15,981 nucleotides of DNA, from assembly GCA_944385595.1 (NCBI GenBank), contig CALWXY010000200.1, positions 1 through 15,981 on the forward strand. The letters are read 5' to 3'. The notes beneath the pieces are model-generated. The model was not told where the DNA came from. It did no database searches and was given only the letters and a program-made list of their open reading frames with translations. How positions within the stretch are numbered: position 1 is the first letter of the stretch; every line of letters begins with the position of its first letter. Positions 6,714 through 13,142 of the stretch are shown one piece after another. The translations under genes and the position numbers were made by a program. Source of the stretch: an uncultured Oscillospiraceae bacterium (lineage in GTDB: Bacteria > Bacillota > Clostridia > Oscillospirales > Oscillospiraceae).

Positions 6714-7778
6714 TTATTTTGTGATCAGCGCGGCGTCGAGCTCAAAGCCGTAGAAGCTGCGGTAGAACTCCTGCGCGTCGGCGGTGAAGTCCTCGAAGCT
6801 GTACTCGTCCGGGTGCAGCACGCTCGCGAGCCACATGCAGCCGAGTATGCCGGAGGGTATGGGCGAATCCCACTCCTCTAGGCCGGAGGGCATCTGGTAC
6901 ACAGCGCCGCTCTGGACGGCGGGGAGATTGGCGAGCTGCGCGTCGCCGGTCACGTCGGCGGCGGTGTAGTCCGCGCCCGCGGGGATGACTATGACCTCGG
7001 GGGACATGGCGATGATGTCCTCGTAGGACAGCTCCGTCCAGTAGTCGCCCTCAAGCTCAGAGGCAGCGTTGACGCCGCCGGCTGCGTCAATCAGCGAGCT
7101 CTGGTACATGGTGGCGGGGGCGGCGGAGAGGTAGCTGGAGTTCGAGAGCATGAGCACGGAGGGCTTCTCCGAGTCCGCGCCGAGCTGCTCTATGGCGGCG
7201 AGCTGCTCGTCGTAGTAGGAGACGAGCGCCGCGGCGTTTTCCTCAAGGCCGAGGGCGGCGCCCATGAGCGTCAGCATCTCGACCAGCTCATCGTGACCCT
7301 CGGGGTTCACGACCATGACGGGTATGCCGAGCTCGGTGAGGGTGTCGGCGTAGTCGATGAGGGCGGCGGGCATGATGACCAGCTCCGGCGCGAGGGCGGC
7401 GACGGCCTCGACATCCAGCTCCTTCATGGTGCCGACGGCGGGCTTCTCGATAAGCTCCGGCGCGGCCATGGAGTAGATGGGGCGGGTGTCGGCCTTTTTC
7501 TCGAGGCCGACGACGCGCTCCTGCGCGCCGAGGGCAATCATGGCGTAGGTGCTGATGTAGTAGCAGCTGACGACGGTCTCTGCCGGGGCGTCGAGCGCGA
7601 CCTCGCGCCCGGCCTGGTCGGTGAGGACTATGCCCTCAGCCTCCGGCGAGGGGGAGACGGTCTCGGGCGTAGGCTCGGCGCTCGGCTGGGCGGACTCCTG
7701 GGTGCCGCCGCAGGCGGAGCAGGCGAGCAGCATGGCGAGCGCGAGAATGAGAGAGAGCGCGGTTTTGAATTTTTTCAT
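6714..7778 (-). CDS. Periplasmic-binding-like lipoprotein of a FecB/BtuF-type ABC importer
   Basis: Substrate-binding lipoprotein (354 residues). The start at 7776-7778 is preferred over an in-frame ATG four codons upstream because the GAGGTG ribosome site lies inside that longer version. The signal peptide is basic MKKFK, a hydrophobic stretch, then LLAC-SAC, so the lipid-bearing Cys is C20 or C23. A Ser/Pro/Glu-rich linker runs to about residue 48. The Peripla_BP_2 fold follows, opening with VLTDQAGREVAL, with typical ELDVEAVAALAPELVI and GIPVMVV segments. It heads the importer cluster, 24 nt behind tadA. No cobalamin riboswitch fits in that gap. Candidate ligands are ferric siderophore, haem, corrinoid or molybdate; the last would suit the nearby molybdoenzyme but is only a guess. 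Confidence 0.9.
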   Translation of the reverse strand: MKKFKTALSLILALAMLLACSACGGTQESAQPSAEPTPETVSPSPEAEGIVLTDQAGREVALDAPAETVVSCYYISTYAMIALGAQERVVGLEKKADTRPIYSMAAPELIEKPAVGTMKELDVEAVAALAPELVIMPAALIDYADTLTELGIPVMVVNPEGHDELVEMLTLMGAALGLEENAAALVSYYDEQLAAIEQLGADSEKPSVLMLSNSSYLSAAPATMYQSSLIDAAGGVNAASELEGDYWTELSYEDIIAMSPEVIVIPAGADYTAADVTGDAQLANLPAVQSGAVYQMPSGLEEWDSPIPSGILGCMWLASVLHPDEYSFEDFTADAQEFYRSFYGFELDAALITK

Positions 7779-7802
7779 TTTACACCTCATATTAAATTGT
7801 AT

Positions 7803-8252
7803 TTAGCGGCGGAGACGGCGGAAGAACTCGGCCATGAGCGCGGCGCACTCGTCGCCGAGCACACCGGCGTAGACGGCGGGGCGGAAGCCGAAGCGCTCCT
7901 CGAAGAGGTTGAGCACCCCGGCGCAGGCGCCCATATTCTCGTCCTTTGCGCCGTAGACGACGGTGCCTATGCGGGCGTTTATGATGGCCCCGGCGCACAT
8001 GGGGCACGGCTCGAGCGTGACGTAGAGCGAGCAGTCCTCAAGCCGCCAGTCGCCGCGCGCGGAGCAGGCGGCGGTGATGGCCTCGCACTCGGCGTGGCTG
8101 AGGGTCTGGCGCTTTTCCTCGCGCATATTTCGCCCGCGGGCGATGATGCTGCCGCCGCCGTCAACGATGACGCAGCCGACCGGCACCTCGCCGTGCTCGA
8201 AAGCCTCGCGGGCGAGGGCGAGCGCCTCGCGCATGTAGAACTCTCTGTCCAA
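7803..8252 (-). CDS. tadA: tRNA-specific adenosine deaminase TadA
   Basis: Deaminates adenosine to inosine at the wobble position (A34) of tRNA-Arg(ACG), a zinc enzyme of the cytoplasm. It has 149 residues, typical. The cytidine-deaminase fold motifs are HAE (H53, E55) and PCPMC (C83, C86), which supply the Zn ligands and proton shuttle; GEVPVGCVIVD near residue 21 is also typical. The start is taken as TTG 8250-8252, because a GAGGAG site (8259-8264) lies 6 nt upstream; the next ATG (codon 7) has no such site and would trim the first helix. It follows a terminator-like hairpin so closely (8269) that there is no room for a promoter, and the importer genes follow 24 nt downstream, so it may be read with them. 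Confidence 0.95.
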   Translation of the reverse strand: MDREFYMREALALAREAFEHGEVPVGCVIVDGGGSIIARGRNMREEKRQTLSHAECEAITAACSARGDWRLEDCSLYVTLEPCPMCAGAIINARIGTVVYGAKDENMGACAGVLNLFEERFGFRPAVYAGVLGDECAALMAEFFRRLRR

Positions 8253-8258
8253 TGTCGT

Positions 8259-8264
8259 CTCCTC
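8259..8264 (-). promoter_or_regulatory. tadA: Ribosome site that fixes the TTG start of tadA
   Basis: GAGGAG on the minus strand, 6 nt before TTG 8250-8252. No other start codon near the N-terminus has a comparable site. Confidence 0.65.
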
Positions 8265-8268
8265 AATT

Positions 8269-8298
8269 AAAAAGCCCCACTATGAGGTGGGGCCTTTT
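8269..8298 (-). terminator. Rho-independent terminator after pduL
   Basis: On the minus strand GTGGGGC pairs with GCCCCAC (arms 8274-8280 and 8287-8293, 6-nt loop). An A-run lies on the upstream side and TTTTT (8269-8273) after the stem. It sits 15 nt past the pduL stop and ends 5 nt before the tadA ribosome site. The A-run would also make it usable in the opposite direction. Confidence 0.8.
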
Positions 8299-8313
8299 GG
8301 ATTTGTTGAATAG

Positions 8314-8892
8314 TTACTTCTTGATAATCTCGCCGCGGGGATCCTTGCCGAAGAGAGAGGCGGCGTTGATCTCGTCGTAGTCGACGTGCATGAAGGTGGC
8401 GTAGCTGGGGCTGACGCGGCAGATGACCTCGTCGAAGATGAGGGCGCGCTCGCCGCCGACCTTGACCTGGACAATCTCCTTGTCCTCGACGCCGAAGCGC
8501 TCGGCGTCCTCGGGGGTCATGTGGATGTGGCGCTTGGCTATGATGCAGCCCTGAGTGAGCTCGACGCTGCCGCAGGGGCCGGTGACGGTGCAGCCGGGTG
8601 AGCCGGCGAGGACGCCGCTCTCGCGGACGGGGCAGTCGAGGCCGACGACGCGGGCGTCGGTAAAGCTCAGCTCAATCTGGGTCTCCTTGCGGCAGGGGCC
8701 GAGGATGGACATTTTGAGGCTGCCCTTGGGGCCGGTGACGGTGACCTTGCAGCTGGTGGCGAACTGGCCGGGCTGGCTGAGCATCTTCTTCTGGTCGAGC
8801 TCGAAGCCCTTGCCGAAGAGTATGTCAAGGTGCTCGCGGGTGACGTGGATGTGACGGCCGGAGCCCTCGATGATGACGGACATATCAGACAT
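8314..8892 (-). CDS. pduL: PduL-type phosphate acyltransferase
   Basis: Transfers an acyl group between CoA and phosphate (propanoyl-CoA or acetyl-CoA to the acyl phosphate), feeding acyl-phosphate to a kinase for ATP. It has 192 residues, the length of the housekeeping form. The two half-domains each carry a zinc-binding RHIH: SGRHIHVT (H14, H16) and AKRHIHMT (H122, H124). A third cluster, MHVDYDEINAA (about 168-178), supplies further active-site residues. There is no added N-terminal targeting helix and no shell gene nearby, so it likely acts in the cytosol as a phosphotransacetylase rather than in a microcompartment. The ATG at 8890-8892 has a GGAGGA site 8 nt upstream. It has its own promoter, a leader of about 100 nt and a terminator, so it is probably a single-gene unit. 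Confidence 0.92.
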   Translation of the reverse strand: MSDMSVIIEGSGRHIHVTREHLDILFGKGFELDQKKMLSQPGQFATSCKVTVTGPKGSLKMSILGPCRKETQIELSFTDARVVGLDCPVRESGVLAGSPGCTVTGPCGSVELTQGCIIAKRHIHMTPEDAERFGVEDKEIVQVKVGGERALIFDEVICRVSPSYATFMHVDYDEINAASLFGKDPRGEIIKK

Positions 8893-8941
8893 GTGAAAAT
8901 TCCTCCATTATATTATAAACTTATTTAAAACCTTCGGAGAA

Positions 8942-8960
8942 TTCGCGGCGCAGCCGCGAA
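8942..8960 (-). promoter_or_regulatory. Perfect GC-rich hairpin in the pduL leader
   Basis: TTCGCGGC (8942-8949) and GCCGCGAA (8953-8960) form an 8-bp stem with a 3-nt loop inside the untranslated leader of pduL. No U-run follows on the minus strand, so it is not a simple terminator. It lies about 35 nt upstream of the ribosome site. Confidence 0.55.
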
Positions 8961-8963
8961 CAG

Positions 8964-8996
8964 ATTGTCGAAAAAGACACAGCCTTTTCTGACAAT
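8964..8996. promoter_or_regulatory. Imperfect dyad at the pduL transcription start (possible operator)
   Basis: ATTGTC (8964-8969) and GACAAT (8991-8996) are inverted, with further AAAAG/CTTTT pairing inside. The right arm lies directly after the -10 box, so the dyad straddles the expected transcription start. It may be a repressor operator or an RNA hairpin at the very 5' end. I recognise no known operator consensus. Confidence 0.4.
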
Positions 8997-8997
8997 T

Positions 8998-9025
8998 ACA
9001 ATATCATTTTCTCGCGTTTTGTCAA
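8998..9025 (-). promoter_or_regulatory. Promoter of pduL
   Basis: Minus-strand TTGACA (9020-9025, consensus -35) and TATTGT (8998-9003, -10) are 16 bp apart. Transcription would start near 8991, giving an untranslated leader of about 99 nt. It begins just 15 bp beyond the purN-like stop codon. Confidence 0.7.
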
Positions 9026-9039
9026 GCGGTTTCGCGAAT

Positions 9040-9663
9040 TTAGGCGGGCACGACGCGCCCGTTCTCGACTTTGATTGCCCCGGCGCAGCAGAGCGCGACG
9101 GCGCGGGGGAGTATGCTCCACTCGGCCTCCTCCATGACGCGCTGCTGAAGCGTGAGGGGCGTGTCGTCGTCTCGCACCTCGACGGCCTGCTGGAGTATAA
9201 TCGGGCCGCAAAACGGCGTCTCCGTGACGAAATAGGCCGTCGCGCCCGTGATTTTGACCCCGGCGGCGATGGCGCGCTCGTGCGGCACTCTGCCGGTGCA
9301 GTCCGGCTCGCAGAATGCGGGCATGAGCGAGGGGTGGACGTTTATGATTTTGTTGCGGTAGTGCCTTATCATGGCGGGGCTGAGCGGGTGGGTGTAGCCC
9401 GCGAGGACGACAAGCTCGATATCGAGGTCGCGCAGCTTGCGCAGCACCGCCTCGCAGAAGCTGGCCTCGTTCGGGAAGAGCTCGCGGTCGACGACGCAGT
9501 CGTCGATTCCGGCGGCGCGGGCGCGGCTGAGGGCGTAGGCCTCCGGATTCGAGGATATTACGGCCACCAGCTCGCAGTTCGGTATCTCGCCGAAGAGGCG
9601 GCTGTCGATGACGGCCTGAAGGTTTCGTCCCCCACCGGAGACGAGCACAGCGGTTCTAAGCAA
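9040..9663 (-). CDS. PurN-like formyltransferase with altered active site
   Basis: Resembles phosphoribosylglycinamide formyltransferase, which adds a formyl group from 10-formyl-tetrahydrofolate in purine synthesis. It has 207 residues, normal for the family. The N-terminal glycine-rich phosphate loop reads SGGGRNLQ (9-16; T or S is more usual than R). The catalytic N108 and H110 are present in NVHPSLMPAF. The segment that normally reads like 'NEVPDGGPI' is here TETPFCGPI (147-155), so the position of the essential Asp (E. coli D144) is F151, followed by C152. The loop before it (CEPDCTG, 118-124) also differs from the usual CGKGFYG type. It may be a paralogue with another substrate or be inactive. 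TTG start (9661-9663) has AGGAGG 6 nt upstream; it lies 12 nt after csaB, so the two are co-transcribed. Confidence 0.85.
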   Translation of the reverse strand: MLRTAVLVSGGGRNLQAVIDSRLFGEIPNCELVAVISSNPEAYALSRARAAGIDDCVVDRELFPNEASFCEAVLRKLRDLDIELVVLAGYTHPLSPAMIRHYRNKIINVHPSLMPAFCEPDCTGRVPHERAIAAGVKITGATAYFVTETPFCGPIILQQAVEVRDDDTPLTLQQRVMEEAEWSILPRAVALCCAGAIKVENGRVVPA

Positions 9664-9669
9664 GGTCGG

Positions 9670-9675
9670 CCTCCT
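9670..9675 (-). promoter_or_regulatory. Ribosome site that fixes the TTG start of the purN-like gene
   Basis: AGGAGG abuts the csaB stop codon (TAA, 9676-9678) and lies 6 nt before TTG 9661-9663, the start that keeps the full first beta-strand of the fold. Confidence 0.7.
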
Positions 9676-10803
9676 TTAACATTCGCCGAGGAGGCGCATG
9701 GCCTCCTGAGTGTTGACGCTCTCAAGCTCGCGCAGGCGGCGCAGGCGGGCCTTGAGCGCCTCGCCGTCGCCCCACTGGGAGAGGGCGGCCTCGGCGGCGG
9801 AGATCAGGCGCTCTCTGCCGAGCTCGGCGAGGTCTATGCAGCTGTTCTGCCCGATGTAGTGCAGGAAAGCCCGCACCTTGGGGTCGTACGACACGCCGAC
9901 GAGCGGCACGCCCTGCGAGGCCGCGAAGATCAGCCCGTGCAGGCGCATGGAGACGACGGCGCGCATCCGCGCGAGCACGCCTATGGTGAGGTGCACGGGC
10001 AGCACGTCGCCGATTATGTGGGCTGGCGCGGACATGTGCCGGGCGATGAGCTCGGCGGCGAGCGCGTCGTTTTTATGGTCGATGGAGAGGAACACGGTCT
10101 CAAGGCCGTGTTTTTCGTATATCTCGTCGGCGCACTGGGCGAAGGCGGCGGCCTTTTCGCCGAAGCCCGGCCACTTGCGCGGGACTATGCAGATGTACTT
10201 GCCGTGCGGGTCGAGGCCGAGGGAGAGCATACAGGCGTCGACCTCCGAGTCGGGCGCGCTCTCGAGGGTGAGGGCGGGGTCGGACGCGACGAGCACGCGG
10301 GGGCGCTCAACGCCGAAGGCGCGCAGCTCGCGGAGGCTGTCGTCCTCGCGCAGGGTCACGGTGTCGGCAAAGCGGTCTATTATAAAGCGGGCAATCTTAC
10401 GGTTGCGCGGCCTCGTGACGGGGCCTATGCCGCAGCCGTACATGATGACGCGGCAGCCGAGCATTTTGGCGAGGGCTATGGTGCCGAGGTAGTAGTAGAG
10501 GCTGCGGCTGCTGGTGACGTCCTGGATGAGGCTGCCGCCGCCGTTTATATAGAGCTTCGCGCCGAGCATGGCGCGCACGACGCCGAGTGGGCTGAATTTG
10601 TAGACGGCTTTGACGCCGTGCTTTTTCTCCGTCTCGGCGGGGGAGCGGGAGAGGACGGTCAGCTCGCAGTCCGGCGCGGAGCGGCGCAGCTCGGCGACGA
10701 TTGCCTCGAGGATGGCCTCGTCTCCGGCGTTGCCGTGTCCGTAGGAGCCGCAGACGACTATGCCCCGGCGCTTATTCTTTTTTTCACCGCGAGGCAGCGA
10801 CAC
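9676..10803 (-). CDS. csaB: Polysaccharide pyruvyl transferase CsaB
   Basis: Adds a pyruvyl ketal to secondary cell-wall polysaccharide, which in other Firmicutes anchors SLH-domain surface proteins. It has 375 residues from the start chosen here. Family marks are CGSYGHGNAGDEAI near the N-terminus, INGGGSLIQDVTSSRSLYYY, YGCGIGPV and, near the C-terminus, SMRLHGLIFAASQGVPLVGV with the conserved His. An in-frame ATG at 10828-10830 would add nine residues, but it lies only 5 nt after a -10 box and has no ribosome site. GTG at 10801-10803 has AAGGGAG 8 nt upstream, so I prefer it. It is first in a two-gene unit with the PurN-like gene and divergent from a glycosyltransferase, fitting envelope glycan work. 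Whether this organism has SLH proteins is not visible here. Confidence 0.88.
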   Translation of the reverse strand: MSLPRGEKKNKRRGIVVCGSYGHGNAGDEAILEAIVAELRRSAPDCELTVLSRSPAETEKKHGVKAVYKFSPLGVVRAMLGAKLYINGGGSLIQDVTSSRSLYYYLGTIALAKMLGCRVIMYGCGIGPVTRPRNRKIARFIIDRFADTVTLREDDSLRELRAFGVERPRVLVASDPALTLESAPDSEVDACMLSLGLDPHGKYICIVPRKWPGFGEKAAAFAQCADEIYEKHGLETVFLSIDHKNDALAAELIARHMSAPAHIIGDVLPVHLTIGVLARMRAVVSMRLHGLIFAASQGVPLVGVSYDPKVRAFLHYIGQNSCIDLAELGRERLISAAEAALSQWGDGEALKARLRRLRELESVNTQEAMRLLGEC

Positions 10804-10811
10804 GGCCAAGT

Positions 10812-10818
10812 CTCCCTT
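10812..10818 (-). promoter_or_regulatory. csaB: Ribosome site that decides the csaB start
   Basis: AAGGGAG, 8 nt before GTG 10801-10803. It would be inside the coding region if the upstream ATG (10828-10830) were used, which argues for the GTG. Confidence 0.7.
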
Positions 10819-10845
10819 GCAAAAATTCATAAAGTATTATACAAT
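10817..10845 (+). promoter_or_regulatory. Promoter of the plus-strand glycosyltransferase
   Basis: TTGCAA (10817-10822) and TACAAT (10840-10845) are 17 bp apart. Its -10 overlaps the -10 of the divergent csaB promoter by two bases, so RNA polymerase is unlikely to occupy both at once. Confidence 0.6.
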
Positions 10846-10864
10846 TCAATTTATATCAGGTCAA
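10836..10864 (-). promoter_or_regulatory. Promoter of the csaB unit
   Basis: Minus-strand TTGACC (10859-10864) and TATAAT (10836-10841) are exactly 17 bp apart, a near-consensus sigma-A promoter. Transcription would start around 10828-10830, leaving a leader of about 25 nt before the GTG start. Confidence 0.75.
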
Positions 10865-10887
10865 GTTTTTCCGAAGGAAGAGGATAG

Positions 10888-11949
10888 ATGAAGTCCATCG
10901 CAATTTTCCAGTGCGACCTGCGCGTCGGGGGCATACAGAAGGCCCTGGTGAACATTCTGAACGAGATAGATTACAGCAAGTGCGCCGTCGACCTCTTTCT
11001 GTTCGACGACCAGTGCTTTTTCGACCTGCCGCAGCACGAGAATCTCAAAATTTATTTCCTGAAGCCCTATTTCTGGCTCAACCGCCTCGTCTACTTCGAG
11101 CTGCTGCGCCGCTATGCAAAGCTGCCGCTGCCCGACAAGGAGTACGACGTCGCCATCGATTTCAACAGCTACCGCAACGAGTGCTCCGTCGCCGCCGTCA
11201 CGGTCAGGGCGAAAAAGCGCGTCATGTGGATACACAACGACATTGAGATCAAGCTCCGCAACGAGCCGAAGTACCGCATACTCTGGCATTTTTTCCACGA
11301 AAAGCTCAAATATTTCGACGAGTTCTGCGCTGTCTCCCCCGGCATCATCGACGGCTTCCGCAGAGTCTCCGGCATCACGGATAAGCGCGTCACGCCCATA
11401 CCCAACCACGTCGACTCCGGCGAGATCTTCCGCAAGGCGGCGCTGCCGCTCGAGGGCTTCGCCGTCGACAAGAGCAAGTATAACCTCTGCTCCGTCGGCA
11501 GGCTCTGCCACCAGAAGGGCTACGACCTGCTGTTTCCCATGCTCGCCGAGGTCAGAAAGCACAGGGACGACCTGCACTTCTACCTCATTGGCGACGGGCC
11601 GGACAGGGAGAAGCTCGAGAAGCTGGCCGGGAGCCTCGGCATAGCCGATATGGTGACCATGCTCGGCAACCAGCACAACCCCTTCAACTACCTTGAGCAG
11701 ATGGACGGCTTCGTGCTCACCAGCCGCTACGAGGGTCAGGGCATAGTCATACTCGAGGCCAAGGCCCTGGGGCTCAAGCTCTTCATAGCCGAAAACCTTG
11801 AGAAGTATAACCCCGGCATCCCCGCGACGGCGGACATCCCCGCCGCGCTGATTGCCGCCCGCCGCGAGGAAAAGATACGCGACGATTTAAATGATTACAA
11901 CGCCGCCATAGGGCGCAGCCTCGATATGGTACTCGGCGTCGAGAGATAA
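10888..11949 (+). CDS. GT4-type glycosyltransferase
   Basis: Retaining sugar transferase of GT-B fold (353 residues), probably cytoplasmic or membrane-associated and acting on a cell-surface glycan. The N-terminal acceptor domain begins IAIFQCDLRVGGIQKALVN, with the usual glycine-rich GGIQKAL turn. The C-terminal nucleotide-sugar domain starts with SVGRLCHQKGYDLL (about 202-215) and has IGDGPDREKL and the E-x7-E motif in YEGQGIVILEAKALG (E282, E290). There are no membrane spans. ATG 10888 follows GGAAGAGG. It stands alone between the divergent promoter and a terminator; sharing the control region with csaB suggests a common role in wall or capsule polysaccharide. The sugar and acceptor cannot be told. 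Confidence 0.9.
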   Translation: MKSIAIFQCDLRVGGIQKALVNILNEIDYSKCAVDLFLFDDQCFFDLPQHENLKIYFLKPYFWLNRLVYFELLRRYAKLPLPDKEYDVAIDFNSYRNECSVAAVTVRAKKRVMWIHNDIEIKLRNEPKYRILWHFFHEKLKYFDEFCAVSPGIIDGFRRVSGITDKRVTPIPNHVDSGEIFRKAALPLEGFAVDKSKYNLCSVGRLCHQKGYDLLFPMLAEVRKHRDDLHFYLIGDGPDREKLEKLAGSLGIADMVTMLGNQHNPFNYLEQMDGFVLTSRYEGQGIVILEAKALGLKLFIAENLEKYNPGIPATADIPAALIAARREEKIRDDLNDYNAAIGRSLDMVLGVER

Positions 11950-11950
11950 A

Positions 11951-11980
11951 ATAAGCGCCGTCTTATCCGACGGCGCTTTT
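11951..11980 (+). terminator. Rho-independent terminator after the glycosyltransferase
   Basis: AAGCGCCGTC (11953-11962) and GACGGCGCTT (11969-11978) form a 10-bp stem with a 6-nt loop, ending in TTTT. The next ribosome site begins 10 nt later, so no promoter fits between. Confidence 0.85.
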
Positions 11981-12002
11981 CCACCGAAATGGAGGGAATT
12001 TT

Positions 12003-13142
12003 ATGACGAGAATATACATCATACGCCACGCCGAGGCGGAGGGCAACCTCTTCCGCCGCGTCCAGGGCTGGCACGACGGAAAGATTACCCCGCGCGGCAT
12101 GAGGCAGATAGCAGCCCTCGCCGAGCGATTTAGAGATATACACATAGACGCGCTGTATTCGAGCGACCTCTCCCGCACCGTCACGACGGCGACGGCGATA
12201 ACGAAGTACCACGCGCTGCGCCTCGACCTCGAGCCGCAGCTGCGCGAGGTGTGCATGGGCGTGTGGGAGAACATGACCTGGGGCGACGTCGAGAAGCTCT
12301 GGCCGGAGCAGCTCGCGAATTTCAGCAGCGACCCCGACAACTGGCACACCGAGGGCAGCGAGAGCTTTCAGCACCTCGGCGACAGGGTGCTCGAGGCCGT
12401 TTTGCGCCTCGGCAAAAAGCACGACGGGCAGACCATCGCCCTTGTGAGTCACGGCATGGCCATACGCTCGCTGCACTGCCGCGTGCTGGGCGTGCCGTCC
12501 CGCGAGGTGGACAGCATTCCCCACGGCGACAACACCTGCGTCAGCCTCTACGAGCTGGAAAACGGCGAGCTGCGCCCGGTGTTCCGCAACGACAACAGCC
12601 ACCTCGACGCCGAGACCAGCACCTTCGCCCGCCAGACCTGGTGGAAGAAAAAGACCGGCGCGGACAAGAACAACCTCCGCTTCGAGCCGCTCGATATTGA
12701 TAAGGAGCGCGATTATTACGAGCAGTGCTATGCCGACGCATGGCGCGCAGCGCATGGCACTCTCGCGGGCTTCGACCCCAACGCATATGTGCTGAACGCG
12801 AAAAACCACGCCTCCGAGCCGGGCTGCCTCGTGAAGGTCTGCTCCGGAAGCGAGGACATAGGCATAGTCGAGCTGGACGTGCAGCGCGGCGCTGCCGACG
12901 GCTACTGCTGGATAAGCCTCTGCTATCTCGACGGGGCGCACCGCCACCTCGGCTACGGCGCGCAGCTCATAGGCCACGCCGTCACCGTCGCGCGCGAGCG
13001 GGGGCTCTGGCGTCTGCAGCTGCACGTCGCCGAGTGCAACTCAGCCGCCGCGGGCTTTTACGAGCACCTCGGCTTCCGCGAGATTGACACCAACATGGGC
13101 GTCCTCGGCCTGCTGCGCAGGATGGAGCTGATAGTGCCATGA
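12003..13142 (+). CDS. Histidine phosphatase - GNAT acetyltransferase fusion
   Basis: Two-domain cytoplasmic protein (379 residues). Residues 1 to about 205 are a histidine phosphatase (phosphoglycerate-mutase-like) domain: IIRHAEAEGN with R8 and the phospho-accepting H9, SSDLSRT with R58, REVCMGVWE with E82, and VSHG with H150, so the catalytic set is complete. Residues about 225-375 are a GNAT N-acetyltransferase: the acetyl-CoA pyrophosphate loop HRHLGYGAQL (313-322), then the typical HVAECNSAAAGFYEHLGF end. I recall this fusion occurring in Clostridia. Substrates are unknown for both halves; candidates include a phosphosugar, nucleotide or antibiotic-like small molecule. ATG 12003 has GGAGG 7 nt upstream. 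The stop overlaps the start of the metallophosphoesterase gene by 4 nt (ATGA), so the two are translated together. Confidence 0.92.
   Translation: MTRIYIIRHAEAEGNLFRRVQGWHDGKITPRGMRQIAALAERFRDIHIDALYSSDLSRTVTTATAITKYHALRLDLEPQLREVCMGVWENMTWGDVEKLWPEQLANFSSDPDNWHTEGSESFQHLGDRVLEAVLRLGKKHDGQTIALVSHGMAIRSLHCRVLGVPSREVDSIPHGDNTCVSLYELENGELRPVFRNDNSHLDAETSTFARQTWWKKKTGADKNNLRFEPLDIDKERDYYEQCYADAWRAAHGTLAGFDPNAYVLNAKNHASEPGCLVKVCSGSEDIGIVELDVQRGAADGYCWISLCYLDGAHRHLGYGAQLIGHAVTVARERGLWRLQLHVAECNSAAAGFYEHLGFREIDTNMGVLGLLRRMELIVP

Noticed and set aside
8314..8892. Bacterial microcompartment locus because of pduL
   Set aside because: No shell protein, aldehyde dehydrogenase or diol dehydratase gene in the window, and PduL lacks an added N-terminal targeting segment.
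8965..10887. 640-residue plus-strand open frame
   Set aside because: Antisense to the purN-like gene and csaB, both with strong motifs; long antisense frames are expected in GC-rich DNA. Its composition (many Gly, Ala, Glu, Asp, Val) is typical of such shadows.
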